This document shows positions 53,391 through 64,000 of a DNA stretch of 64,000 nucleotides, piece by piece. Below the pieces are notes generated by a model. The model worked only from the letters and a program-made list of their open reading frames with translations. It had not been told where the DNA came from and did no database searches. How positions within the stretch are numbered: the stretch's first letter is position 1; every line of letters begins with the position of its first letter. The DNA is taken from NCBI RefSeq assembly GCF_036373705.1, contig NC_089864.1, forward strand, positions 5,540,001 to 5,604,000. Direction: 5' to 3'. Source of the DNA: Amia ocellicauda (Eukaryota > Chordata > Actinopteri > Amiiformes > Amiidae). The position numbers and the translations under genes were made by a program.

Positions 53391-54696
53391 CTGTCCACAG
53401 ACACATTCGTTCTGTCAATGTAGAAACTAAATACAGCTCTTAAAACATTTGCACGATCTCAGCTACATTGTATTTGTGCAAGGGTCCTGACATTTATTTT
53501 CAAGTGCACAAGATATTTAAAAGCAAAAGCTCATTTTGTAAGTTATATGTATGTATTAATCTATGTGACATAATCCTTATCCTTACTAAGTATGTAAGTC
53601 CTTATCCCTCTGTATACGTATTGAATGAATTTGGATAGGGAATCCTATTTCAGTGACTCATGTTGTCACTGTTTCGTGGTTTCAAACTTGAAGACATGTT
53701 GTCATGGCATTGGGTACCCTTGTTTTGGGCGCACCTTGTGCTCATGGTGCGTCTGGGTGTGCGTACACGGACAAGTTTCGTATCCCAGTCTGCAGTACAC
53801 ACCTGGCTCAGGAATTGCTGGGTGTGACCAACGATGACCGGGCGGTTGTACACGTACACGGGGATGGGCTCAGAGCGTCTTGGCCGCTGAGCCACTCTCA
53901 TGGCCTCAAGAACACGGTGGCGAACAAACAGTGCGGCCTTCCACGAATCCTTCAAGTCTTCCAGGAAATAGATGGACGGATACAGAGCTGTGCTTTCTTC
54001 CCAGAGCCAGTGGAGACCATCATTGCGTGCCCTCTCTGCCTCTGGGCATTGGCCCGTGTAGTTCGTGTTGAGTATGTGCCTGTGGTTGTAGCAGTTTGGG
54101 AACAAGTAGAAGCCCCATCGCTGATTGGGCCTCAACGTCTTCCCCAGTTTCAACGTCTCCCTCATGAATTCTCTCGCAGCTCTTTCAAACTCGCCACTAT
54201 CCAAGGAAAGCTTCTGGTAAATGATCTTCCTCGCCCAGTTCCTCATCCAGACTGGTCTCCAATCTTCCCAGTCGATCACTGCCAAGCCATTGGCCTTCTC
54301 CGAGGAGATGTGGAAGCTGATGTCTTCCGCTGCCTGTTCTAGGTGTCTCTGCAGGTTGCCATCCTGTGGGATGCCTCCATTGTGGAGCTCGGCGGTCTGT
54401 TCATTTACGAAGGGGTAAAGACCCAGCCTGTTGTTATAGAACAGAGTGAGAGGCTGGTCTATAGCACTGGCCGCAGGAGAACTCACGGCAGAAAACTGAC
54501 TCAGGTCTAACGAAATGTCATGCTTTTCTGAACAGGGATCTGATGGTGCATTGAATATAAAAGCAAAGGGGGTATTTTTGTAAAGAGGATGAGCTTTGGT
54601 GCTGGGATGATGATGCAAGCAAACAATTCTCTGGCTGATCAAACTCGTTATTGTCGTAAATGTTATGCAGCAGGATGCGCTGAGCAGAGTCTTCAT

Positions 54697-57600
54697 GATG
54701 TGCTGTCATGCGGGTTGAAACGAACCAAAGAGAAGAAAATGACGTATTACTTACACCACTATATAACTTCAACGGCACAGATTTTCCACAGACATTTGAA
54801 TTCTCATGTAGAACCTGCTTTTTAATTAAAATAAATGCTAAGCTTGAGTATATTTTATTATTATTTGTGTAAATAATAAACATCTAAAAAACAATAGCAA
54901 TTTACGTTGAAGTGAATGACTGAATATAAATATCCACATTCTCATGGGAAAACCTTTTCTTGAATACACAGTAACAGAAAACAAAAGTGTTTCGCAAGAG
55001 AGCTTGTGAATCCAGGGCTACATGCAGCCTATATAGTGCATTCTTACAAAGCTCTAAAAAATATACTATAATATATCAAATCCAGGTCACTGCAGTTTGA
55101 TTGAGTTACAGTACAACACAATTACTAGTTTAAAGCATTTTTTAGTTTTACCTTTAGTTGGCTTCTTCGGCAGCAGGTAGTGCAGGCGATGAAGTCCTGC
55201 AACAATTCTCTCTTTAAATCAAGGAAGCCACCAGGTCTGCTGTGGCCCTTATATAGAAAGAGTCCATATAAACAATTGCGGTCAGATAACTCCCTGGACA
55301 AGCCTTCCTTTCTTTGAGAAACCATAATACCAAGCAATAAGCTAAATTGTAAACAGCAAACTACATATACTAAAAACCTGACATGTTCTGTTACACCTGA
55401 ATCCACGCTAACTGACTTTATTAAAGGAATATGAATGGCAAGCCAAGTTATCATTTAAAGCTATCTTAAATTGCATTTCAAGATATCTTTAAATATTTAT
55501 GCATATGTAAAGATATCTGTACATTTATTTTAGATATTGTTAAATATGTAAAGATATCTTGAAATGAATTAGTGATATATCTAAATTAATTTCAGAAATG
55601 TTTTGAAGATATCGTCCAATGCTCTTTTAAATAAGATATCTGGAATTAATTTAAAGATATACTGTATTAAATACACTTCAATATATATGCAAATAACTTC
55701 CTGTATGTAGCGTGAGATTATCACTTCCTGTTCACGCGTTCATTAATTTCTATGTAAACAGGAAGTCATTTACAGATATCTTAACATTATTTGTAGATAT
55801 CTCAAAAAAGACAATTTCAGATATCTCGAAATTAACAGGCGATATCCTGAAATTAAATAAAGATATCTTTACATTTCTTAAAGATATCTTGAAATTAATT
55901 TTAGATATCTGTAAATGGAGTTAAATGAGATATCTCAAATGTATTTAGAGATATCTATAGATGATTTAAAGATATCTTGAAATGCAACTGAAGATATCTC
56001 TAAATGATAACTTGACTTGCCATAAATATATGTGTGTGTGTGTTTGTATCTTTTACATGTGAAATGAAGTGTGAATAAGAGTTGATGAAGAGATGCTGAT
56101 GAAAGAGCAGAAACTTTATCAGTTACTGCAGCATATAAAACCACAGTAGGGTAAAAAATCTTGGGGTGGGAAGCAAAAAGTATTTGTATGTGGAATGTAA
56201 TTATATATGTTTTGCCATTGCTTTAAAGGATGTTGTTTTTAATTATTGATTACTCAATGCCCTTGTCTTGCTGTGATGCAAAAACTGTTTACTACTGAAT
56301 AAGCAGTAGAAAAAGCAGTGCAAAGGAATTGATGGAAATGGGGAGGATACCCTTGTTTGACTGCGTGATTTACACTGTAAATAATTTAGTGAGCCCAGAT
56401 GCAGTTAGGTGATTGATGTGAAGGAGGCAGATAAGGATCTCACACAGCTGCAAGAAAGAAAGAAACCTGTAGATTGATGGATTGTGATTATTTTTCAGGG
56501 GAAGATATTGCATCATCTCTGTAATATAGTTACAGAGGCTAGGGGAGGCTCGTTTTCAACCAAATTGGGTGAGGCACCTCTTTGGCATTTTTTTCAAAAG
56601 GCTCTCTGTGTCTTTGTCTGCTTTCAGTACCAACAAGGGTAAGCTCACATGTCCAAAAATGTATCAGTTTGGGCTGGGACCAAAGGGACTTACAAATGAC
56701 AAGCAGGAGACCATAATGGACTCCCACATATGCAAGATGCTCGATGAGAAAGGACAAAGGCTTAAGTGTTGTTCCCAGAATGTTTTACCAATGTTTTACA
56801 TGCTTTCTGTGATCTGCCGTCGAAACGCTGAGCCCATAAGAGCCCATGGATGTGAACCAGAAAGAATCTGTCCGTATTATGGCCGTTCCATTGTCTCCTA
56901 CCTCTTCAGTTGGCACACCCTCTGTCAACACTTGCTGAAAGACCTGGCTGTTCGGACTAAAAGTACAGGGACCTTTTGAGGTTTCTGATTCTTTGTTACA
57001 GCTGTTCTGGGTAAAAAGAAAAGCTGAAACCGAAATAGCCACCAAAGTCATCATGTATATAAACCTGTCAGTCCGCCTCCCACCCTCATTGTGCTCTTAA
57101 TGAAAAAGCGAAACTCCCAGTATTAAAAGTGTTCATCATCAAGCACTGTTCCCAAATAAGACTGAGACAACATTCAATACACATGCTCTTACTGCCCGCT
57201 AAACCGCAGATGAAAAAGACACAGATGTAACAGAGTATCAGTTATTGGCTCTTGAGGACTTGTTTCTTTTGTTAGACTCCAAGGTCTTTGTTTTTCTTTG
57301 AATGAAAAAGGATGACCTAGGATACAACTAAACCAATCTGTACTTCATTATCAATTAAGTTTAAAACCCTTCGATTCCACTATAAGATGCTGGTAATGAA
57401 AGACTGCCTATAAATAATTGAAAACTGGGAACTTGAACATGCCTTGATTAAATTTTGTACTGGAAGCTTAGAGCAACAGCGACATACCTCTGTAGTTAAC
57501 TGTTTTTAAGGGCCATCTGGGACAGCACTGGAACAAGTTTGCATGCTGCTAAAGAGCTATGTTAATTTGTTCTGTGCTGACAGTGTGCAGCGTACCATTT

Positions 57601-57787
57601 GTCATACTGCCTGGACATCGCACTTTCCCCGGAGATACACAACGAGATTTCCTTCACAGCTTTAGTTTATTTCTTCTACATACATTCAGTGATCTGTGCA
57701 CAATTATTTACATTTCAAACAGCTACGGCAAATTTGGTTGCAATCAAAGTCAATGAGCTGGTCGAGTTAATTCCTGAAGAGACTGTA
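54697..57787. other. intergenic between HYAL-B and HYAL-C
   Basis: Includes the 5' flank of HYAL-B, the GATATC foldback element and about 1.7 kb of ordinary AT-rich DNA. A minus-strand frame at 57054-56785 begins with a signal-like stretch but resembles no family known to me. Confidence 0.65.
55435..56023. repeat. foldback element built of GATATC palindromes
   Basis: The ends are inverted copies: ATGGCAAGCCAAGTTATCAT at the left and, reading the other strand, ATGGCAAGTCAAGTTATCAT at the right. Both arms contain the 6-bp palindrome GATATC or near variants about every 20 bp, within units like AAAGATATCTTGAAAT. The centre (about 55690-55780) is a different, GC-richer segment with ACTTCCTGT and its inverse ACAGGAAGT. 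The whole can fold on itself. Likely a non-autonomous foldback transposon or MITE expanded by internal tandem duplication. Confidence 0.8.
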
Positions 57788-57793
57788 TTTATT
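57788..57793 (-). terminator. probable poly(A) signal of HYAL-C
   Basis: AATAAA on the minus strand about 33 nt after the stop codon of HYAL-C. Such a short 3' UTR is unusual but possible. Confidence 0.45.
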
Positions 57794-57825
57794 ATTCATG
57801 TATTTACTTTCTTCATAATACGCCA

Positions 57826-58164
57826 CTAAACTTCTATCACAATCTCAGTTCGAGGAATGTTGTCTGGCAATCGTGCCTGACAGCTCTTTCCTTCAAAGCA
57901 CTGACAAGTGAATTTGTTTGCAAAATGACTCAGGTCATCAGCGCTTGCCAATCCAGTGGCAAGATACTTCCCATGTGGCCCCCTTTGTACTTGGAAGTGG
58001 GCAGGATTGAGCTGCAGATAATCGCTGCTGTCGTAGTTCTTCCTGACACATCTTCCGTTGTCCTGACAGAGCATGCTGCTGCAGAGCTTGGCGGCTGCAC
58101 TAACATTGGCGATGTAGGGGCTCAGCGTGTTCTCCAGGTAGGCAGAAAGAGCCTCGCATGACGC
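57826..58164 (-). CDS. HYAL-C coding exon 3
   Basis: Starts A-S-C-E after TTTGCAG. It carries the EGF-like cysteines and stops after a short hydrophilic tail (RTEIVIEV). Confidence 0.92.
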   Translation of the reverse strand, partial: ASCEALSAYLENTLSPYIANVSAAAKLCSSMLCQDNGRCVRKNYDSSDYLQLNPAHFQVQRGPHGKYLATGLASADDLSHFANKFTCQCFEGKSCQARLPDNIPRTEIVIEV

Positions 58165-61100
58165 CTGCAAAGAGAGCAGTCAGTCATTCATTCCAACACA
58201 GGTGCATTCCTATTACATAAAGACAGGTGACAAATTAATGGAAAAACCTGAATAAATGAGTAGAGGAACATAATGAATGCAGATGCCTCCAAACAGGTGT
58301 ACTGCATGATACAATGATGATTAAGCAATTAACATCCTATCATGCTCTGTGTATGTATACAAATGCTGATCAGGCCCAGTTGACCTCGATTTTGGATCAA
58401 GATGGCAAGAGGAAAGGATCTCAGTGACTTTGAAAGAGGGGTCATTATTGGGGCACGAATGGCAGGAGCTTCAGTTACAAAGATGCTCAACTGGTGATTG
58501 TTACAATAGGAAGAGTGACTAAAGTTACATCTGCATTTAGATCTATGGGAAAGACATCAGAAAACAGGGCTGGATTGTGGTCGAAAGCATACATTCAGGT
58601 GACCGTGATGCTGGTGCATTACTATGATATGTAAGAAAAAACAGAAGAGCAGCTCTTTCCCAGGTGGCTGAGAATGTCAATGCAGGACGTGATCAGACTG
58701 TGTCAGCAAGAACAGTCCCTTGAGAACGACACAGAGAGGATATTATAGTAGGGTTGCAGTGCATAAACCCCTCAGATGAGTCAGATAAGTCATCCTTCAC
58801 CATATTCTCGACAAGTGGGCGAGTGCATGTGTGGGACACCAAGAGAACGGTATAGGCCTGACTGCTGGACCCCTACAGTCTGTAGGCTCTGTTATGCTGT
58901 GGGGGGACATTTTCCTGGCATGGTTTGGGTCCTCTTGTCCCCTTAGAGGGAAGGGTCACTGCAAATCATGACACAGTTATTCTGAGTGATCACCTTTATC
59001 CTATGGTGACACATTTCTATCCTGATGGGAGTGGTCTCTCCAGGATGACAATGCACATCCACAGGGCACGAGGGTCACTGAATGGTGTGACGAGTATGAA
59101 AATGATGTGACTCATATGCTATGGCCTTCGCAGTCACCAGATCTCAACCCAGTTGAACATCTATGGGAGATTTTGGACTGACGTGTTAGACAGCGCTCTC
59201 CACCACCATCATCAAAACCCCAAAAGAGGGAATATCGTGTTCATCCCTCCAGTAGAGTCCAGAGACTTGTAAAATCTGTGCCAAGAGCATTGAAGCTGTT
59301 CTGGGGCTCGTGGTGCCCAACACCTTACTAAGACACTTTATGTTGGTTTTTCCTTTAATTTGTCACCCATCAGCTTTTACAATCTAGGATGTAAGACCTC
59401 ATATATTGCTTACTGTATATCTCATATACACATGTGTAAATTTGAATTTGTAAAATTTATTATGCCTTGAACTGCACTGTATTATTGCACTTTGTATTGC
59501 TCTTATTTTGTAAGTCACCCTTCCCTCACTTTAATAATACAGTACCAAATCCACTATATATATAAAAATACAGTTCAAAATACGGTACCAATCCACTCTT
59601 CACATGTCCTGGCTAACCAAAACAATCACTAACTTAAAATTTGTTCTCATGCACTTTTACTGCCATTTATCTTAAAACTTTTGTATTAATATCACAGGGA
59701 ATATATTGAATAAATTGATTATTTTGTGGTCAACTCCCCATCCTTTTTAGCACCAAGATGGCACCTTCATAATCGTTCTTCAACTGCAGTTTCATGATGT
59801 GCTGGGGGAAACTCATGGGAAGAACGATTGAAATTGGTAAATCGTGAGAATGATCTTGAAACCTTTAGTACTATCAGCTCATTTATTTTTGGGCTGTCGT
59901 CCCCCTCAGTCAAGCGAGTAAATGCTCCATAGTATCAATTGCTCATGTGTGTTTTGTAAACATGTCTATAATTGTTTTCAGATCGAAGCAGTTTTATCTT
60001 CATGTAGCTTTTTATTAAGCAGTTTCTTCTTTTTCATTATATTGAAACAGTATGCATCTCCATGATATTTAAATGGCCTGAATTCAATGTAGTGAATGTA
60101 ATTGTATTCCTCCATACCTTGTCATTAAAGTCTGCACTCGCCCCCCATAAAATGGCCCCCGAGGCCCCCACTGCCGCGCTCTCTCCTATAGAGTGAACCA
60201 GATCGATCTGCAATATAAATACACACACATCAAATATATAAAAACATGACTGAAAACAGAACAACACTGATTGTAAAGAAGCAGGGGGTTTGCCACTGGG
60301 TTCAGCGTTTCTCAGCTGGGTCCTCAAAGCTCCTACAGCAGCTCACCTTTTCCAGAAACTCTTTGTTCTTGTCGGTGAAGACCGGCCGATTGAACGCGTA
60401 AATGGGGGCGGTGGAGCTGCGTTTGGGTAGCGCCGCCACTCGCATGGCCTCCTGCACCCGATTGCGGACGTACAGGGCTGCCTTGTCGGTGTCCTTGAGA
60501 GCGGCAGGCAGGTACACGGAGGGGTAGAGAGCGCTGCTGCCCTGCCACAGCCACAGCAACTCGTCATTCCGACTTTTCACCAGATCCGAGCATTCGCCTG
60601 TGTACACCTTGCTGGCGTCATTGTAGCCGTAATTGTAGCAGTTGGGGAACAGGTAGTAACCCCAGAGCTGCTTGGGGCGCTGTGTGCTGCACTGCTCCAG
60701 GGTTTTCGCCATGAACTCCTTCGCGGCCACTTGAAACTGTGCCTTCGCTACCTCTGTCGCCTGCTGCTCTGACAGGGAAGGGTCCAGTTTCTTGGCGTAA
60801 GCGACAGACAGGGTCTTATATATCTGTTTCGAGCCCCAGTTCCTGAGCCACAGTGGTCTCCACGACTCCCAGTCGATGACAGCTAAACCAGTGGCCGTTT
60901 CGGAGGGAATGTAGTGGGCTGTGTCCTCCTGGGCATGTTTCAAGTGAGCTGCCATGTTGGCCTGTTGAGGGATCCCCCCATAGAATTCTTGCTTGGTTTC
61001 CTCATTGACATATGGGTATAGCCCCAGTCTGTTATGATAGAAAAGGGTGAGGTCCTGGCCTGGATCGTCCCCTGGGGTGGTCACAGCTGCGAACGCTGCC

Positions 61101-61294
61101 AAATCTAAGGTGATCTTGTTTGCTTTACAAGCAGGGGTCGGTGCGTTCCACACGACCACAAACGGACGCCCGTCAAACAGAGGGCTGGCTGTCGGAGGCA
61201 GACCATGAGAGAAGTACAGGTTCTCTAGCAGAGTGACAAAGAGGAGCGCGGATAGAGGTGGGGTCTTCTTTCTGATACGGGTGAACAGTTCCAT
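57826..61294 (-). CDS. hyaluronidase, SPAM1/HYAL4-like, probably soluble (HYAL-C)
   Basis: GH56 hyaluronidase of 458 residues from three exons in phase 0: 61294-60347 (316 codons, donor GTGAGC), 60207-60118 (30 codons, acceptor TATTGCAG, donor GTATGG) and 58164-57826 (112 codons plus stop, acceptor TTTGCAG). I start at the ATG at 61294 because a TTTTTAG acceptor lies 19 bases upstream (exon start 61313), so the in-frame Met at 61432 is probably intronic. Residues 13-30 form a signal peptide. The catalytic pair is D141/E143 in a canonical [12 protein letters not shown], and [11 protein letters not shown] and LYPSVY follow. The EGF-like end keeps all cysteines ([14 protein letters not shown]-x-C). 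It ends in polar residues with no GPI or membrane segment, so it should be secreted or lysosomal. Of the three copies it is the least altered in the catalytic motif. Confidence 0.93.
58224..59368 (+). mobile_element. decayed Tc1 element in HYAL-C intron 2
   Basis: Inverted ends share GGTGACAAATTAA and GGAAAAACC at about 58226 and, inverted, at about 59367. Between them is a degenerate Tc1 transposase. Its ends differ from those of the intact copy at 50.5 kb, so it is another family and an older insertion. Confidence 0.85.
58402..59340 (+). pseudogene. Tc1 transposase remnant
   Basis: It opens with ATG and [19 protein letters not shown], loses frame soon after, and later shows [14 protein letters not shown] and finally [15 protein letters not shown], the third catalytic motif. 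Several frameshifts and stops make it non-functional. Confidence 0.85.
60118..60207 (-). CDS. HYAL-C coding exon 2
   Basis: 90 nt, phase 0, encoding [14 protein letters not shown] to a W-G-A-S-A-D-F. Donor GTATGG. Confidence 0.93.
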
Positions 61295-61313
61295 CTTTCT
61301 TCTTCTATGGAAC

Positions 61314-64000
61314 CTAAAAATGAATACAACAGAGAACATACATCTCTTCAATGACCCGGGGAATGTATAAAATATTCCTTGAGTGCTTCGCTTGAGCTCT
61401 GAGAACTCATCTTGGAATAAAGGAATTTGCATGGCATACGTATATAATATTGTCTGTGATGATTACGTTTTGAAGATCGTGAAAAGAGGATTTTGTGCAA
61501 CAGCGAAAGAACTGGGAAGTACAGCAGCACAAGAATGATCAAGAAAATTAGACACCAATATCTAGTTTTAAGCTGGTGTTGATATAATTAAAAATAAATA
61601 AATACTGGGTTCAGTTTAGTGCATGTGTTCTGCTTATTCAGAGACTAGCGTTTTGTTTTTCTTCCACTAATCATAAAATAGCTGCAACTCTCAAGCCAAT
61701 AAACTGTCCCGAAGACAACAGCCATTCCTATGCCTGCTTTCAAATACATCTACATTTATTGGGGCGATCCTGATAAAAAATGACGGTTCTTCATCACAGA
61801 CAATGATCAACACACTAAGCACAATTCAAACCTGGCAACTTTGAACTTCTGTCTACAAATGTGACACCCATAAAAATGGTGGGGTAATGGGGAGAGGTTT
61901 TTTTAATTTCCCCAGAGAGATCTACAAGCTCACCTGGTTAGCATATCTATAAGGAGACAATAATGAAAACATACAGTACCTGGAGAGACCTCACTTAAAT
62001 CTAATGGGTTTACAGAATCTGCTGGTACAAAGCCTTGATCTAAGCAAGACAATCACTAGAAGACCTTCTGTGTAGTGCAGGTTAAGGACTACTCCTTAAT
62101 AAATCAAGTCTTTTCCCCTCCAGGTATAAGCCAGAGGGTAGCTGTCTACAAAAACAAGAAGTATATTTAGCTCTACAGAATATCATGTTATGAGCAAGAG
62201 TGCTAGATTTGTTTTGGACTGTGATGGAAATAAGCACCTCTGTGTCAGGAAGTCGGACTGGCTTAACTTCAGCCAAGGAAAAATCTGACAAATTCACAAG
62301 CATGTCATTTCAGAAAGCATGGCTTTGCAACAGTTGGGTCATATGTAATGTGTGTCAGACAGCGTGCAACGAGCTGATATTGAAAACAATGTGTGGATAA
62401 TCGTTTCTCTCAGGTCAACACCCAGGGAATTACAATTATACTAAGGACAGATGGGAATATTTTTAGACACGACTGTATTCGTGGTGGGTTGGGTACACTA
62501 TTTAAACTATTTTATTTGCAAACTAAATGATGTTTGAAGTGATAGTATGTGATTTGGAAGTCAATAAATATGTGTATTAATTAAATAATTTTCTTGTAAT
62601 ATGAATACTGTAAACTCATTAATTTGCATTTATACATTTAAGAGAGACAGACAGACAGAGAGAGAGACTCTTCCTTGAATCTCCTAATTTGTTTTTGTCA
62701 TAATTAACAATTAATAATAATACAAGATTCAAATTTGAAAGCATAAATACAAAATGTAGATTTTAAAAATAAAACAATGCAATTACCTTATTTATATATT
62801 GGACACAGAGGAGGATCGCTCTGATATTTGTTCCAGGCTTCCGACTTCAGATATAATTGCAGTTGTCAAAATGTTTGTTTCTGTTTGAAGGAGTGTGTTC
62901 ATTGCCCTTATAAATCATGTGCTAAATCAGGGATGTATCACACTTATCGAAGGCAGTCCCCCGGCCGGCTCTGAAGACATCCCATTGGTTGACCAATCAC
63001 CTCCATCACAGCCAACAAGATCCTGTGGGCTCCACTCTCACATCCTCTGGCCTGTATTCTACTTGTTCCCATCCATATCAGTTGTGTGCTCAAGCCTGAT
63101 CTTTGAGTCCCAGGATATGCCTTTTCCTTCTTCTGCTGATTTTGGGAAGTAGCAACACCTTGTTCCTTCATTAATCAGGGCAAATCGGGAGCACAACCTG
63201 CCGTTCACAGCCAATGTCTCAGCGCGGTACATGGGGCACTTATCCAGCCTCACTCCCACTCTGTGAAAACATATCAGAAACCACAAGACGGCACAGCTAG
63301 GGAGGTGTTTAAAGAGAATGAGATACTGTTTCATTAAACTTGGACCTGAAGTTGTCAGCCAAATTGGTGAGCCGTGATGAAAGGATAAAAATAAAAAAAT
63401 ACATGAAATACTGAAATGAAAATCAAGTTTGCCAAACAAAAAACCACAACCACCAACAACGACAGTAGCAGTTAGACAGCATGATGAAGCAAAGATGATG
63501 GGACCTGGCAACGGTAAAAGACAGTTCAGAAACATCTTGTGTAGTTTTTATCACATAACACTGTGGAGGGTGTATGGCAAGTGGACAAATTACAGCAGGA
63601 TCTACTGCTGCAAAGAGTGCGGCTCTCAAGCTTGTGAGGTTGTAAGACTCTTATCAGGAAGACAGTGACTGACTGATTAGCACTAGTCTTGGACAACCCT
63701 ACCTAAAATAACATTGGGTAGACCAAGACTAGTGCCGGATCTTTGAATCCAGCCCTTCCAATAAACTCTACTTTGATTTGAAGGCTAAGGATGAAGTCCA
63801 AGCTGCGCTGCTCCAGTTTGTGTCAGGCATAGGAGTGATGTTATGGGAACATAGCGCATCCACACTGAACAAGGAATAGACCTGGAGATCCCACAAAATG
63901 CAAATAAGCATGTTGTTATTCATTAATCATTATACTTAAAACCACAGTAAGTTTTAAAGAAAGAAAAACATTTGTAAAACACACACACACACAAAAACCC
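61314..64000. other. upstream flank of HYAL-C
   Basis: No further coding exon is supported. It should contain the 5' UTR exon and promoter of HYAL-C. Small features are a GACA/GAGA microsatellite at about 62644-62668, a short hairpin at 63680-63735 and a (CA)n run at the window end (63979-63993). By human synteny the next gene in this direction would be WASL, but nothing of it is visible. Confidence 0.6.
63680..63735. repeat. short hairpin (inverted repeat)
   Basis: GCACTAGTCTTGGACAACCC at 63680-63699 is matched by the reverse complement of TGGGTAGACCAAGACTAGTGC with two mismatches. The first 13 bases are perfect and the loop is about 15 bp. It looks like a MITE end or a fragment of an interspersed repeat. 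Confidence 0.7.

Larger units (their letters stand above)
52130..54696 (-). pseudogene. hyaluronidase, SPAM1/HYAL4-like, with in-frame TGA (HYAL-B)
   Basis: Three exons with intact phase-0 splice sites: 54696-53803 (298 codons, donor GTGTGT), 53390-53301 (30 codons, GTAACT) and 52426-52130. The GH56 core is preserved, with DWE at D142-E144, [11 protein letters not shown] and LYPSIY. Two lesions stand out. Eighteen residues are missing after residue 154: the interval from N-W to the FxxAA helix is 16 residues, against 34 in HYAL-A, HYAL-C, human SPAM1 and HYAL1. In exon 3, TGA (52330-52328) replaces the conserved cysteine codon after 32 codons. The frame then stays open for 65 codons to TAA, keeping GRCVRK, SSRYLHLNP and the terminal C-x-C. 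As read, the product is 360 residues and lacks most of the EGF-like end. It could be a young pseudogene, a truncated but working enzyme, a sequencing error, or a selenocysteine codon; no SECIS was recognised by eye. Confidence 0.85.

Noticed and set aside
53704-54342. 212-codon plus-strand frame opposite HYAL-B exon 1
   Set aside because: Antisense shadow of the GH56 exon; similar shadows occur opposite HYAL-A exon 1.
62944-63535. 158-codon minus-strand frame near the window end
   Set aside because: Hydrophobic but random composition, no recognisable domain and no splice sites; not supported as a gene.

Overview
The window looks like nuclear DNA of a ray-finned fish. It has AT-rich intergenic DNA with many microsatellites, Tc1-family transposons, non-LTR, LTR and SINE remnants, and a few intron-bearing vertebrate genes. 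A piece near 43.7 kb matches a repeat I associate with sturgeon, gar and bowfin type genomes, so an early-diverging lineage is possible. The species cannot be fixed from the sequence.

Layout. Positions 1-35.7 kb form a gene desert. I see no convincing exon there, only repeats (an LTR-like block at 8.7-9.3 kb, a LINE tail near 8.1 kb, tRNA-SINE-like copies at 20.2-20.5 kb, a purine tract at 11.6-12.1 kb), an isolated CpG/promoter-like patch at 12.2 kb and an old duplicated non-repeat segment (16.4 and 17.5 kb). At 35.7-37.1 kb a CpG island carries the intronless TMEM229A gene on the plus strand, with a cluster of CRE-like sites just upstream. From 42.1 to 61.4 kb there are three hyaluronidase (GH56) genes of the SPAM1/HYAL4 type, head to tail on the minus strand. 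Each has a roughly 0.9-kb first coding exon, a 90-nt second exon and a third exon with the EGF-like end, and all introns are phase 0. TMEM229A beside a HYAL4/SPAM1 cluster in convergent orientation matches human 7q31.3, so this is an old vertebrate gene neighbourhood.

The three hyaluronidase copies have diverged. HYAL-A (42.1-46.2 kb) ends in a hydrophobic GPI-signal-like tail and has DFE where the family has DWE at the active site. HYAL-C (57.8-61.3 kb) has a canonical DWE and a hydrophilic end, so it should be secreted or lysosomal. HYAL-B (52.1-54.7 kb) has an intact DWE, but it lacks 18 residues whose spacing is constant elsewhere in the family. It also has an in-frame TGA exactly where the paralogues have a conserved cysteine, and the reading frame stays open for 65 more codons. 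HYAL-B is the most interesting locus: a very young pseudogene, a truncated secreted enzyme, or (less likely) a Cys-to-Sec replacement.

Mobile DNA in the cluster includes a complete, probably young Tc1 element with intact DDE transposase (50.5-51.7 kb), a decayed Tc1 inside an intron of HYAL-C, a short MITE in the 3' flank of HYAL-B, a 0.6-kb foldback element made of repeated GATATC palindromes upstream of HYAL-B, and a large imperfect hairpin at 49.25-49.5 kb.
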